From Candidatus Kuenenia stuttgartensis (GTDB lineage Bacteria > Planctomycetota > Planctomycetia > Planctomycetales > Planctomycetaceae): 48,331 nucleotides of DNA. Made by a program: the position numbers and the translations under genes. Position 1 is the stretch's first letter. Every line of letters begins with the position of its first letter. Positions 8,032-17,296 of this stretch are shown piece after piece. A model generated the notes under the pieces. The model was given only the letters and a program-made list of their open reading frames with translations. It was not told the origin of the DNA and did no database searches. The stretch lies in assembly GCA_945906725.1 (NCBI GenBank), contig CAMDRI010000019.1, positions 1 through 48,331 on the forward strand, written 5' to 3'.

Positions 8032-9069
8032 ATGAAAATCGGACTGGTCGGATACCAAGGGAGCGGCAAGAGCACGCTGTTTGAGTTGCTCACGGGGCAC
8101 AAGCCAGATGTCTCGAAATCGCATCTCGGCCAAGTCGGCATCACGACAGTCCCAGACGAGCGATTCGACAAACTGGTCGCGTTCCACAAGCCCAAGAAAA
8201 CCTCCCCCGCAAAGATCGACCTTTTCGACACGCCTGGTTTGTTGAAAGGGGACAATGCCCAGAACGCTCAGCGACTGGGCATTATTCGCGAGTCCTCCGC
8301 ACTGGCCCAAGTCATTGGCGTCTTCAACGGCGTCGATCCCTTTGCTGAAGCGCGAGCCTTTGAAGACGACATGATCCTGGCTGACCTGCAAGTCGTCGGC
8401 AATCGCATTGAAAAGTTGAAAAAGGATTTGCTGAAACCACGCCCCGCCACTGAAAAGGACGAACTGACCGCCGAACTCGGTGCGCTGGAATTCGTCGTCG
8501 CGAAGCTCACCGACGGCCAAACGCTGCGCGGCATCACGTTCACCGAAGTCCAAGACAAGGCCACCAAATCGTTCGCCCTATTGACTCGCAAGCCGAAGAT
8601 GGTCGTGCTCAATACGGCCGACTCGTCAGTCGATGCGAAGCAACTCGCCGACCTGCACGCCATCGGCATCACCGCGATCGCCGGCCCGGTGGGCCTCGAA
8701 CTGGAAGTCGCCTCGCTGCCTGCAGAAGATCGCGAACTCTTTGCCTCTGAGATGGGACTGACCGAATCCTGCCGCAGCAAACTGTTGCGAGCGATCTTCG
8801 AGATCACCGAGCAGATCACGTTCTACACTTGCGACGAAAAAGAGGTTCACGCCTGGCTGCTGAAGCGAGGCAGCAGCGCCCTCGAAGCCGCCGGCACGAT
8901 CCACACCGATCTCGCTCGCGGCTTCATCCGCGCCGACGTCATGTCCACCGATGACCTCTTGCGACTCGGCTCGGAAAAAGAGGTGAAAGCCGCCGGCTTA
9001 TTCCGCACCGAGGGCAAAGAAGCCGTCATCCGCGATGGTGACGAAATCGTGATCCGCTTTAGCGTGTGA
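8032..9069 (+). CDS. ychF: YchF-family GTPase/ATPase (Obg superfamily, TGS domain)
   Basis: The product is 345 residues, near the family size of about 365. It has a P-loop GYQGSGKS at residues 7-14, a G3 motif DTPGLLKG, and a C-terminal TGS/DUF933 region with EVHAWLLKRGSSALEAAG, IHTDLARGFIRADV and GDEIVIRFSV. YchF proteins bind ATP rather than GTP and associate with ribosomes. Where GTPases have NKxD this protein reads VVLNTADSS, so purine specificity may be altered as in other YchF proteins. GAGG lies just before the ATG and just after the 31-bp palindrome. The gene converges on hflX. Confidence 0.92.
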   Translation: MKIGLVGYQGSGKSTLFELLTGHKPDVSKSHLGQVGITTVPDERFDKLVAFHKPKKTSPAKIDLFDTPGLLKGDNAQNAQRLGIIRESSALAQVIGVFNGVDPFAEARAFEDDMILADLQVVGNRIEKLKKDLLKPRPATEKDELTAELGALEFVVAKLTDGQTLRGITFTEVQDKATKSFALLTRKPKMVVLNTADSSVDAKQLADLHAIGITAIAGPVGLELEVASLPAEDRELFASEMGLTESCRSKLLRAIFEITEQITFYTCDEKEVHAWLLKRGSSALEAAGTIHTDLARGFIRADVMSTDDLLRLGSEKEVKAAGLFRTEGKEAVIRDGDEIVIRFSV

Positions 9070-9177
9070 TCCATCTGCGCCGTGGCTGATTTCCCAAACG
9101 ATCGAGGCGATCCAACATTCGGGTCGACGGTGTGACTGCCACGATTCCCAAGTCTTGCGAACTCACAGCCCGGCGAA

Positions 9178-10509
9178 TCAAGAGTCACCGTCACAACTCA
9201 CGATGGCTCGGCCGAAAGAATCCCGCAGCGTGACGATGTCTCCCTCGGCTCGAAGTTTGGCCAGGTAGCGACGGTCGATGCGACACGTCAGACGCACGCG
9301 GTTCGAATCGTCGTAGACGCGATCGGTCACATCGGCACATTGCGACAGGAACGCAAACAGCTTGCCGTTGGCTACGCTGGTCTCGACTTCCGCGATGACG
9401 ATCCCGTCTCCCAGACGCGCCACGATTGCAGACTCCAACTTGTCGAGTCCCGATCGATCGCGAGCCGAAATGCATACGCAGTCGAGATGTTTCACTCGCA
9501 ACACATCGACAACGCTGCGATCCGCGACGGCGTCCACTTTGTTGAGCACTAGCAGCATATTGGTCCGATCGACGCCAATGTCGTCGAGCACCTGATGGAC
9601 CGTGTCGATCTGTCGCTCGGCTTCCGAATGACTGGCATCGACGACATGCAACAGTAGATCCGCTTGCCGAGCTTCCTCCAGCGTCGATTTGAATGACGCC
9701 ACCAGATGGTGCGGCAAATCGCGGACAAAGCCGACTGTGTCGCTGAGCAGCACTTCGCCCCAGTGCGGCACCTGCCAGCGTTTCGTGCGTGTGTCGAGCG
9801 TCGCGAACAACTGATCAGCGACATACACGTCTGCTCCGGTCAACGTCCGAAGCAGCGTGCTCTTGCCGGCATTCGTGTAGCCGACCAGCGAGACGGTCGG
9901 CTGATCGCCGCGCGTGGCGACGATCCGTTCGCGGCGTTTCGAGACCTCTTTTAGCTTCAATTTCAATTCATCGACGCGTTGGTCGATCAAGCGTTTGTCG
10001 GTCTCGATCTGCTTTTCGCCTGGCCCGCGACCCGCACCAACGCCGCCTTCAATTCGTTCCAAGTGTGTCCACATCCGCTTCAGTCGCGGGCGGTAGTACA
10101 ACAGTTGAGCTAACTCGACCTGCAACCGCGCTTCGTAGGTCTGTGCCCGCCGCGCAAAGATGTCCAGAATCACTTCACTGCGATCGACAATGACACAGTT
10201 CAACTCTTCTTCAAGGTTACGTCCCTGCGACGGTGAGAGGTTGTTGTCGAAGATGACGACCTCAGCACCGGTCGCCTCGATCAGTTGCTTCACTTCTTCG
10301 ACCTTGCCCTTGCCGAGCAGCGTCGCCCCGCTGGGCTGATTGGTCTTCTGCACTAACTCGCCGACGACTTCCGCTCGAGCAGACTTGACCAACCCGTGAA
10401 GTTCATCGAGCGCGGTGCTCTTGTCGATGCGGCTGCCGGTTTCCAGCACGGCGACAAGGATCGCCTTCTGCTCCTGGACCTTCAGATGTTCCCGTTTCAC
10501 GTCAGCCAA
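9178..10509 (-). CDS. hflX: GTPase HflX
   Basis: The product is 443 residues from TTG 10507-10509. HflX is a ribosome-splitting GTPase that acts on stalled 70S ribosomes. Visible are the N-terminal HflX domain (GATLLGKGKVEEVKQLIE, VIFDNNLSPSQGRNLEEELN, VIVDRSEVILDIFA), the linker signature GVGAGRGPGEKQIETDKRLI, the G1 loop GYTNAGKSTLLR, G2/G3 region DTRTKRW and DTVGFVRDLPHHLV, and G4 NKVD. I chose this TTG because AGGAG lies 6 nt upstream and the product then begins with the conserved ADVKREHLK; an in-frame TTG at 10692 would add 61 unconserved residues without a ribosome site. It converges on ychF and diverges from the coiled-coil gene. Confidence 0.93.
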   Translation of the reverse strand: MADVKREHLKVQEQKAILVAVLETGSRIDKSTALDELHGLVKSARAEVVGELVQKTNQPSGATLLGKGKVEEVKQLIEATGAEVVIFDNNLSPSQGRNLEEELNCVIVDRSEVILDIFARRAQTYEARLQVELAQLLYYRPRLKRMWTHLERIEGGVGAGRGPGEKQIETDKRLIDQRVDELKLKLKEVSKRRERIVATRGDQPTVSLVGYTNAGKSTLLRTLTGADVYVADQLFATLDTRTKRWQVPHWGEVLLSDTVGFVRDLPHHLVASFKSTLEEARQADLLLHVVDASHSEAERQIDTVHQVLDDIGVDRTNMLLVLNKVDAVADRSVVDVLRVKHLDCVCISARDRSGLDKLESAIVARLGDGIVIAEVETSVANGKLFAFLSQCADVTDRVYDDSNRVRLTCRIDRRYLAKLRAEGDIVTLRDSFGRAIVSCDGDS

Positions 10510-10940
10510 GCGAGTCTCCTGTGTGCTCAATACCTGATTGTGGGACGACGAGATTCCAAGTTGGCGGGACACAAGAAAGTTTGCAATGGGTGTGACTATC
10601 GCAGCCGACCGTTTGAGAAGCGTGTCAGGCAGCACCAAGCGGACTGATTCTGGAGAACTTCGAAAGCCGAGTTCCTTGACCTCTGCTGGCAAGACAGTTC
10701 AATTCGCACATTCGGAACCGTAAATTCGGAACAACGGCTATCTCCGATTCTGTCTTCGTGAGTTTCCCACGTTGTGCAGAGCGAGCCTTTGGGAGGAATC
10801 CATTGGCGGCCGATGATCTGACCGTGAGAAAACTCCGCGTGTCTTGCCTGTTCGGTCTGGGATGACAGGTGACGCCACCCTGCTGCCCATGTGAGGGCGC
10901 AGCCCACCTCTGTTCGACGAAAGGTTTGAAAGGCTCCGCC
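10510..10940. other. Divergent intergenic region, no gene seen
   Basis: About 430 bp separates the preferred hflX start from the coiled-coil gene. It must hold both promoters, but I could not identify convincing -35/-10 pairs. ORFs here are short, overlapping and without family similarity. Confidence 0.45.
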
Positions 10941-11684
10941 ATGAAGAATTACGCGATTGTTTTTGGTTTGCTGATCGTGACGAGTTTGTCGGCGAATGCG
11001 TTCGCCCGGGACAAGTTCTGCTGCGTCGATCCCAATTTACAGCAAATTCAGACTCAGTGCTGCCAAGGCACACTGCTGCCGTATCACGTCGCTCTGAAGC
11101 GAGCGGATGACGCCACGAAAGCAGAAGCCGCGCTGGCTCACATGACTCAGGAACGCAACGACGTACAGGCTCAGCTCGCGAAACTGCAGGCCGAACTGAA
11201 AACCACGGTGGCCGATCGCGACAAGGCTCGTGAAGAACAAGCCGCTGCCGTTGCCGAACGCGACAAGGCTCGCGCTGACGCGGCCGCCTCCGCCAAGAAC
11301 GCGAAGGACTCACAGAACAAAGCGGCAGCCTCCGAAAAAGCCAAACAACTCGCCGAGGTTGCTGCGAAGACGGCGAAGGATGAACAAGCCAAGGCCATCG
11401 CAGAATTGGCCAAAGTAAAAGACGACGCCGCGAAGCAAGTCGCCGCCGCTCAAGACGCTGCGAAGAAGTCTGCCGCTGGGGAAGAGACGGCCATCGCGGC
11501 CGCGAAGAAGTCGGCTGATGAACTCGTCGACGTGCAGAAGAAACTCACGGCGGCGCTCGACTCTGAAGACAAGAAAAAGAAGGCCGAGGAAGAGAAGAAG
11601 AAAGAGGAAGAGGCCAAAAAAGAAGAGGCCAAAAAAGAAGAGAAGTCCGAAGCGTCCGCAACCGCCGAATCGAGCAACAACTAA
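10941..11684 (+). CDS. Secreted coiled-coil protein with a Cys-rich N-terminus
   Basis: The product is 247 residues. A signal peptide (MKNYAIVFGLLIVTSLSANA) is followed by a short Cys-rich segment (KFCCVDPN and QTQCCQGTLLPYH) with two CC pairs. Residues about 60-215 are a long Ala/Lys/Glu heptad region with repeated units such as DRDKAREEQAAAVAERDKAR, certainly coiled coil. The tail (220-247) is an almost pure Lys/Glu run. Start at ATG 10941 with AAAGG upstream. No enzymatic domain is visible. It could be an envelope-spanning structural filament or oligomeric periplasmic protein; that is a guess. A strong hairpin follows the stop. Confidence 0.85.
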   Translation: MKNYAIVFGLLIVTSLSANAFARDKFCCVDPNLQQIQTQCCQGTLLPYHVALKRADDATKAEAALAHMTQERNDVQAQLAKLQAELKTTVADRDKAREEQAAAVAERDKARADAAASAKNAKDSQNKAAASEKAKQLAEVAAKTAKDEQAKAIAELAKVKDDAAKQVAAAQDAAKKSAAGEETAIAAAKKSADELVDVQKKLTAALDSEDKKKKAEEEKKKEEEAKKEEAKKEEKSEASATAESSNN

Positions 11685-11710
11685 TTCTTAAGAGCATCGA
11701 CATCGCCACA

Positions 11711-11741
11711 GAAGCCCGGCTTTTCCGATAAGCCGGGCTTC
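11711..11741. terminator. Bidirectional hairpin terminator
   Basis: A perfect 12-bp stem (GAAGCCCGGCTT, 11711-11722, pairing with 11730-11741) with a 7-nt loop lies between two convergent genes ending at 11684 and 11753. No long T run flanks it on the plus strand, so the call rests on position and stem strength. Confidence 0.7.
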
Positions 11742-11752
11742 TCGCGTTTGGA

Positions 11753-12820
11753 TCAACCGTACTTCTCTCGCAAATAGCGAGCGGCGGCGACTTCATTTTT
11801 GAGCTTCGTGTAGACCTCGTCGATGCTCACATCGGCGGCTGAACCGGGGGCGAATCCGCAATCGGGATTTAGCGTGATCCGTTCCGGCTTGAGATACTTC
11901 AGCGCCATCTCGACGCGTTCGACGATGGTGTCAGTGGAATCGATCTGGCCGGGCTGACAACTGACGCATCCCAGACCGATCTCGATGTGTTCGGGCAGAC
12001 GCTGAAACACAGACATGTCCCCGGCCCCGGGCGAGGTGAACTCCATCGTGATGTGCCCGACCTTCAGACGGCCGAGCTGTTTCAAAATCGGATCGTAGCC
12101 GCCGCGATGCTCGGCCTCGCCGCGTGCTCGCGCGCCTGCTCGGCGGCAGAGATGCACTGCCATTTTGAGGCCCTCGATGCCGTCGACGACTTGGTTGTCC
12201 ATCTCGACGGCAAAGTCCGCCGCGCGGTCGGCGTTGTCGTACTGCTTGCGAACCTCAGGATCGACGAACAGACACAGATGCGGATCGTCGATTTGCAGAA
12301 TCGAGACCCCTTCGTCTCGCAGCAGTTCCGCCTCGCGCCGCAAGATCGGCACACAGTCCTGCACGAAGGCGTCGCGAGTCGGATATGCCTTCGATGATTT
12401 GACCGGATCCCACATCCGCTCGCCGAGCAGCGCGGGAGCTGGCAACGTCGCTTTGATCCGCTTGTTAGTGAGTTGCTTGAGGAAGCGAATTTCTTGAGCG
12501 ATGACGCCCGGCTGCTTGGGACTGAGCTTGTCCACAACGACCGTCCACGGCCGACCGTCCGCCGTATTGCGGCTGAGCTCAAAGCCGTGCGCGAGTTCGG
12601 CGATCACGCCGATGTACGACTTCCGCCACCACTCGCCGTCAGTAACAACGTCCAATCCGGCCGCTTCCTGCAATGCAACGGCAGTCCGAATCGCCGCGCC
12701 CATCAACCGACGATATTCGGAATCGTCGAGCGGGCAATCGTCGGCGATCAAGTCTTTGACGAATTGCGGTCGCGGCAAGGAGCCGATCACCGATGTCGGA
12801 AACAGAAGTTGGCGGCTCAT
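11753..12820 (-). CDS. Core-MetE-like cobalamin-independent methyltransferase family protein
   Basis: The product is 355 residues, matching the catalytic half of MetE without its N-terminal domain. The zinc ligands are visible in order: the H-x-C pair in MAVHLCRRAG, the Glu in HITMEFTSPGAGD and the Cys in LNPDCGFAPGS. IGSLPRPQ and DVVTDGEWWR at the N-terminus and LQIDDPHLCL in the barrel are also family features. Short MetE-like proteins can transfer methyl groups from a corrinoid or other donor instead of folate; the donor and acceptor here are unknown. ATG 12818-12820 overlaps the stop of the upstream nucleotidyltransferase gene (ATGA), so it is the third gene of a coupled operon. Confidence 0.85.
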   Translation of the reverse strand: MSRQLLFPTSVIGSLPRPQFVKDLIADDCPLDDSEYRRLMGAAIRTAVALQEAAGLDVVTDGEWWRKSYIGVIAELAHGFELSRNTADGRPWTVVVDKLSPKQPGVIAQEIRFLKQLTNKRIKATLPAPALLGERMWDPVKSSKAYPTRDAFVQDCVPILRREAELLRDEGVSILQIDDPHLCLFVDPEVRKQYDNADRAADFAVEMDNQVVDGIEGLKMAVHLCRRAGARARGEAEHRGGYDPILKQLGRLKVGHITMEFTSPGAGDMSVFQRLPEHIEIGLGCVSCQPGQIDSTDTIVERVEMALKYLKPERITLNPDCGFAPGSAADVSIDEVYTKLKNEVAAARYLREKYG

Positions 12821-13590
12821 CGCTTTTTCCCCAAGTGTTTCGCGGTCCAAGTTCGTCGCGCGTACTCGAAATCTTGTTGCGTATCGACCTCGATGTAGCC
12901 GCCCGGCGTGTCAACGTGTGTGAAGCGTTCGTCCGCTTCGATCATGTCTTGGAACAGCAGAATCTTGTACGCCTTCTCGAAAACTGCGGCTTCGCGCCAC
13001 GGCTTTCCGGCGAATTGCTCTCGGCAGCGATGGAAGTGCTGACGCAACCGAGCAGCCCCGGCGGCCGAGAACTTTGCGACGCCGATGTATTCGCCATGCG
13101 CTTCCTCGGGAGGAATCTGACGATGAACTCGCGTCACGCAGCCATTGGCGACGGTGACTTTCTCGGCATCGTCAGGCGGATGTTCGGTGCGGTGTTCGTA
13201 CCGCGTCAGCCATTCGGTATCGACTCCCAGCACTATGTCGCCGGGCGAGGCGGCCAATCGTGCGATGATGTCGGCATTGAACAGCACGTCGCTGTAGCAG
13301 CAGAGAAACGGCTCGTCCATCAGGTCTTCGGCGTGAAACAGCGAGAGCAAAATGTTGTTGTGCTCCCAATCGACGTTGTGGCGAAACGTGAACTGCGGAT
13401 ACTCCGCGCGGACCTTGTCGATCTGGTAACCGCCGATGAAGCAGATGTCGTTCAGGCCGTTGGCGCGGAACGCCTCCAGCGCCCAGTCGAGCAACCGTTG
13501 GCCCTCGACCTCAGCGAAGCACTTCGGCGCGTCGGCCGTTGTGGGCATCAAGCGTCGGCCGCGTCCAGCGGCGATCACAATGACTCGCAT
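12817..13590 (-). CDS. NTP-transferase family protein (sugar- or phospho-group nucleotidyltransferase)
   Basis: The product is 257 residues. It opens with the nucleotide-binding signature VIVIAAGRGRRLMPTT, followed by APKCFAEVEGQRLLDWALEAF, and has a metal-binding acidic strand FLCCYSDVLFNADI near residue 95-105. This is the Rossmann-like NTP_transferase fold used by glucose-1-phosphate and by choline- or aminoethylphosphonate cytidylyltransferases. HNNILLSLFHAEDLM resembles the NNxxSL element of the LicC/PntC-like branch, which activates phosphocholine or phosphonates as CMP esters. The substrate is not proven. It overlaps the MFS gene by 16 bp upstream and the MetE-like gene by 4 bp downstream. 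Confidence 0.82.
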   Translation of the reverse strand: MRVIVIAAGRGRRLMPTTADAPKCFAEVEGQRLLDWALEAFRANGLNDICFIGGYQIDKVRAEYPQFTFRHNVDWEHNNILLSLFHAEDLMDEPFLCCYSDVLFNADIIARLAASPGDIVLGVDTEWLTRYEHRTEHPPDDAEKVTVANGCVTRVHRQIPPEEAHGEYIGVAKFSAAGAARLRQHFHRCREQFAGKPWREAAVFEKAYKILLFQDMIEADERFTHVDTPGGYIEVDTQQDFEYARRTWTAKHLGKKR

Positions 13591-15209
13591 GGTTCCTCTT
13601 TCTGTTCGACGAGCAACATCAGCGCGAACACGATTGCCAGCCCGAACGCGACCATCGCCGTGCTTTCATTCCATGTGATACCCGATTTCGCTCGCGCGTA
13701 GCCAATGAAGACGGTCAGGACACCGGCTGCAGAGACCAGCATCGTCAGCCCTGCGAACCAGCGGTTCACGAAGGCCGTCGCCGCCAGTGAAGCCAGGCCA
13801 ACGTACGTCAACCAATGCAATGCCAGTGAATGCTCGCCAGCATGGATCGCTCCGCACGCCAGACTCAATGTCGCGAGGCCGCCCAGCTTTGGAACCAGGC
13901 CCGGCATGACACCAATTCTGCGAGCGGTCGTGTTCCACAGCAGGCTGGTGAGGATCGCACCGAAAAACGCCCAGCCGGCCCAAATGTAAATGGCCGTCTG
14001 CCAGCCGCCATGTTGGGGAGCCGAGAAATATCCGGTCACGACATCGCCGGTCGCGGCTCCCATGTAGCCCAGAAAATTGACGAAACCCGCCGCCGCTGCC
14101 GATGTGCCGCGGTGAGCCAAATCAGCCGGCGCAGTTCCAACGAGCAACACTTGCGGGCCATAAATGCAGAAGCCGATGACCACCAGCATCAACATCGTTC
14201 CTCCGGCGCTGTGTCTCACCGTCCAGTCGTAAGCCAGCGACAGCGTTCCCAGCAGCACCATCAGCAGGCAAATCACAGGAGCTCGGCGGCTGCCGAAGAA
14301 GCGGTCGGTCGCCCAACCCGACAGATACGAACCAGCGGTGGCTCCAATCGCGATGACGAAGAACTGCAACACCGCTTTGCCGACGCCAGAGTTCTGAGTC
14401 TCCATCAAGTGCGTCACGCCCCAATCGAGAAACCCGTAGCGGCAGGCATTGAGCAACCCCAGCGACAAACCCAGCAGCCACAGCGTCGGGTTGTAGAGCG
14501 TCCAATACAGGCTCTCGGAAAACGACGTGTGAGGCGCTGACGTCAGGGTTCGCTTTTTCGCGTCGAGATCTTTCGATGAATCCACCTCCGGCTTTTCGCG
14601 CAGGCAGACCAACATGAAGATGCCCGTCAAAGCCAGCAGGATCGCCGGCACATACAACGCTCCTCGCCAGCCGAGATGCTCGGCCGACTGTCCCGCGATC
14701 AAGTAGGTCAGGCCAAGCGTGATTTGATAACCGGTGCCAATCAACCCGACCGCATGTCCTCGCCGTTCGACGGGCACCCAATTCGCCATCACTCGCACGC
14801 AGGGAGTCCAACCCAGCGATTGACAGAAGCCGTTCGTCGCCCACACGAACAGCAGAAAGAAGAATCCGGTGCTGAATCCAAACAAGACGTTGAGCCCCGC
14901 CGAACAAAACATCCCGACGGCCAACAGCACGCGTGCTGAAATCCTTTCGGACAACTGGCCGTTCAGCAGTTGTCCCAATCCGTAAGCGATTTTCAGCGAC
15001 GCCAGAATCCAACCGACTTCTTCTTTGCTGAGTCCCAGTCCGCCGTTGCCCGCGGGCAACATCATCCCAGGCGTTGCCGCTGAGAGATTCGTTCGACAGA
15101 AATAAAAGGCACCGTAAGTCAGCCACAACGTCCAGATGACACCGTTCTCGCTCGTCAGCAAACGAGGCTCCTCGCCGGGAATCTGTCGGAGAGTCGGAGG
15201 AGTGCTCAC
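13575..15209 (-). CDS. MFS transporter, organophosphate:phosphate antiporter type
   Basis: The product is 544 residues with about 12 or more hydrophobic segments. The N-terminal half carries WLTYGAFYFCRTNLSAATPG, GWILASLKIAYGLGQLLNGQ and ISARVLLAVGMFCSAGLN, resembling GlpT/UhpT/PgtP-type OPA carriers (the YxxxYxxR-like first helix and the GQ in helix 2). NGFCQSLGWTPCVRVMANWV is also typical of that group. Substrate is probably a phosphorylated or phosphonate compound. A C-terminal extension after about residue 430 adds further hydrophobic stretches, beyond the usual 440-450 residues. It is the first gene of a three-gene coupled operon. Confidence 0.88.
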   Translation of the reverse strand: MSTPPTLRQIPGEEPRLLTSENGVIWTLWLTYGAFYFCRTNLSAATPGMMLPAGNGGLGLSKEEVGWILASLKIAYGLGQLLNGQLSERISARVLLAVGMFCSAGLNVLFGFSTGFFFLLFVWATNGFCQSLGWTPCVRVMANWVPVERRGHAVGLIGTGYQITLGLTYLIAGQSAEHLGWRGALYVPAILLALTGIFMLVCLREKPEVDSSKDLDAKKRTLTSAPHTSFSESLYWTLYNPTLWLLGLSLGLLNACRYGFLDWGVTHLMETQNSGVGKAVLQFFVIAIGATAGSYLSGWATDRFFGSRRAPVICLLMVLLGTLSLAYDWTVRHSAGGTMLMLVVIGFCIYGPQVLLVGTAPADLAHRGTSAAAAGFVNFLGYMGAATGDVVTGYFSAPQHGGWQTAIYIWAGWAFFGAILTSLLWNTTARRIGVMPGLVPKLGGLATLSLACGAIHAGEHSLALHWLTYVGLASLAATAFVNRWFAGLTMLVSAAGVLTVFIGYARAKSGITWNESTAMVAFGLAIVFALMLLVEQKEEPCESL

Positions 15210-15449
15210 GGCGGAATCTCAAGGGGTGGCGCGACGGTTCGGGAGCGGCGAGCTTACTCGCCACTCCGGAAAACGTCAGCCAACGAGAGTCGCGTCGTGC
15301 GTGCGTCGACCGGACGCTTACGTCTCCCCCATTAGCGGACTCGGACGAGGGCGTCCAACCGACTCTCAAGCGTGGAGACTTTCACCATGATCTGTTAGCA
15401 ATGCCGCGTGCATTAGCCGTTGCACCGCTTCCAGGCCAGGTGGTCCATA

Positions 15450-15892
15450 ATGCGAGTTGTGTTAGCTCTGCTGTTGGGACTCGTCGCCAGCGTCACTTCG
15501 GTCGCGGTAGATTGGCCGCAGTATCGCGGACCGCTGCGCAACGACGTTTCGGCCGAGACCGGACTCTTGCAGGCGTGGCCGAAAGAGGGCCCACTGCTGT
15601 TGTGGACCTTTGCCGATGCCAGAATCGGTTGCTCCAGGTCAGCGATCGTTGGCGAACGGCTTTTCACAATCGTTGGTCGCGGCGAAGACGAGTTTCTGAT
15701 CGCGTTGAATTTGAGCGACGTCAAAAACAAAAGTGTGGCTCAAGCCTGGGCGACGCGCATCGGGCCGACATTCCATTTCAAAGGCAACTCCTGGAACGCG
15801 GGACCGAATTCCACACCGACCGTCGATGACGAATTGGTCTTCACGCTGGTCAGGAACTGCTGTTTTGCTTTGACGTGCAGGCCAAGAAATAA
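15450..15892 (+). pseudogene. PQQ-binding-like beta-propeller protein, truncated and frameshifted
   Basis: ATG 15450 opens a product with a signal peptide (MRVVLALLLGLVASVTSVAV) and DWPQYRGPLRNDVSAETGLL, the usual start of planctomycete PQQ-like outer-membrane propellers, followed by the first blades (GERLFTIVGRGEDEFLIALN and NSTPTVDDELVFTL). Near 15846 the frame breaks; in the +1 related frame the blade resumes as GQELLFCFDVQAKK and ends at TAA 15890-15892. Full proteins are about 400-450 residues, so two thirds is missing. It lies convergent to the following DUF1501 gene. Confidence 0.75.
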
Positions 15893-15910
15893 TCGGCGAC
15901 CTGCCGTCGA

Positions 15911-17296
15911 TCACGAATACAGAGCCGCGATGGGCTGGCCGCTACTGATCGGATACGGGCGATTCGAGCTGTCATAGAAATGACCGGACGGATCGATCCC
16001 GAGCGCGTGGAAGATCGTGGCAGTGACATCCCACGGGCCGTACTTGGTGCTGATCGGATACGCGGCCTGGCGGTCGGTCGCACCGACGGTGGTTCCGCCG
16101 CGCACGCCCGCTCCGGCCATGACGATTGAGTACGCCGCCGCCCAATGTTTGCGGCCGGCGGAGGATCCTTTGAAATTCGACTCGATTGCGACCAGCGGTG
16201 CGCGGCCGAACTCGCCAAGGCAGACGACGAGCGTTGTCTCCATCAGTCCGCGCTGATCGAGGTCTTCCAGCAGCGCCGAAAAACTTTGATCGAATCGCGG
16301 GAGCAGGCTGCCACCCATCACTTCGAAGATGTCGTTGTGAGTGTCCCAACCGAATTGCTCGACGTCATCGGGGTACTTGTCCTGGCCGCGGTTCGAGTGA
16401 TTCCAAACGACCGTGACCAGCGGCACCTCAGCCTCGATCAACCGCCGCGCGAGCAGACACGCTTGTCCCGGCCGGTGCCGGCCGTAGCGGTCACGGAGCG
16501 CGCCCGGTTCGGCATCGAGGTCGAGCGCTCGCCGCGCGGCGGGGCGGTCGAGCATCTCGTAGGCTTGCTGATACAGCGTCTGCATGTCGATCGCCGGTTG
16601 CGCGGCCTGCGGCCGGATCGGTTCCAATTTATTGAGCAATTGGCGGCGAATCGCCTGCCGCTTTGAGTTCATTTCTTCCAACCGCTCCAATCCCGGTACC
16701 GCCGGCTGATCGGTTGTCATATCGCCGATGACAAGCGAATCAAATCGCCGGCCGAGCAGTCCCGCAAACTGACCCGGACCCGGCTCAAAGGGCACGAGCG
16801 CTGGACCATTCACCAGCACCGACGTCCGTAGAAACTTCGATCGTGGCCGCACTTGTTCGAGCACCGACCCGAAGAACGGATGATCGGTTTCACGCGGCGG
16901 CGGGTTCGACGACAACCGCTGGTGATACTGGCCTGTCAGCGTCAGATACAGCGCCGAGCCATGATCGAGGTCGTCGTGCGACATCGACTTCACGATGGCG
17001 TACCGGTGCGTGAGCTTTGCCAATCGAGGCAAGTGCTCGCACAGAAACGTGCCGGGGACCGAGGACTCAATCGCGCCGAACTGACCACGCACTTCCAGCG
17101 GCGCGTCGGGCCGCGGATCGAATGTTTCGAGCTGACTCTGTCCGCCGCTTGCGAGGACGACCAACACCGACTTCGCTCGACCAAATCCAGAGCCTCGCGA
17201 TCCTTCATCCGCCGACGCAGTCCGCTGCCGCAAGACCTCGCCCAAAAAGGCGACGCCGGCACCACTGATCATGTTCAGCCACTCGCTACGACGCAT
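15911..17296 (-). CDS. DUF1501 (sulfatase-like fold) protein
   Basis: The product is 461 residues, typical for DUF1501. Hallmarks are KSVLVVLASGGQSQLETFDP near 42-61, the segment with KSMSHDDLDHGSALYLTLTG, FGWDTHNDIFEVMGG, VVCLGEFGRAPLV and the C-terminal ATIFHALGIDPSGHFYD. DUF1501 proteins share the alkaline-phosphatase/sulfatase fold and in planctomycetes usually accompany a cytochrome-containing DUF1549/DUF1553 protein; no such partner is adjacent here. The leader (MISGAGVAFLGEVL) suggests export. GGGAG lies before ATG 17294-17296. Confidence 0.92.
   Translation of the reverse strand: MRRSEWLNMISGAGVAFLGEVLRQRTASADEGSRGSGFGRAKSVLVVLASGGQSQLETFDPRPDAPLEVRGQFGAIESSVPGTFLCEHLPRLAKLTHRYAIVKSMSHDDLDHGSALYLTLTGQYHQRLSSNPPPRETDHPFFGSVLEQVRPRSKFLRTSVLVNGPALVPFEPGPGQFAGLLGRRFDSLVIGDMTTDQPAVPGLERLEEMNSKRQAIRRQLLNKLEPIRPQAAQPAIDMQTLYQQAYEMLDRPAARRALDLDAEPGALRDRYGRHRPGQACLLARRLIEAEVPLVTVVWNHSNRGQDKYPDDVEQFGWDTHNDIFEVMGGSLLPRFDQSFSALLEDLDQRGLMETTLVVCLGEFGRAPLVAIESNFKGSSAGRKHWAAAYSIVMAGAGVRGGTTVGATDRQAAYPISTKYGPWDVTATIFHALGIDPSGHFYDSSNRPYPISSGQPIAALYS

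Noticed and set aside
12850..14540. Long plus-strand frames opposite the transporter operon
   Set aside because: They are antisense shadows with Arg/His/Gln-rich composition and no family similarity, while the minus frames carry clear domains.
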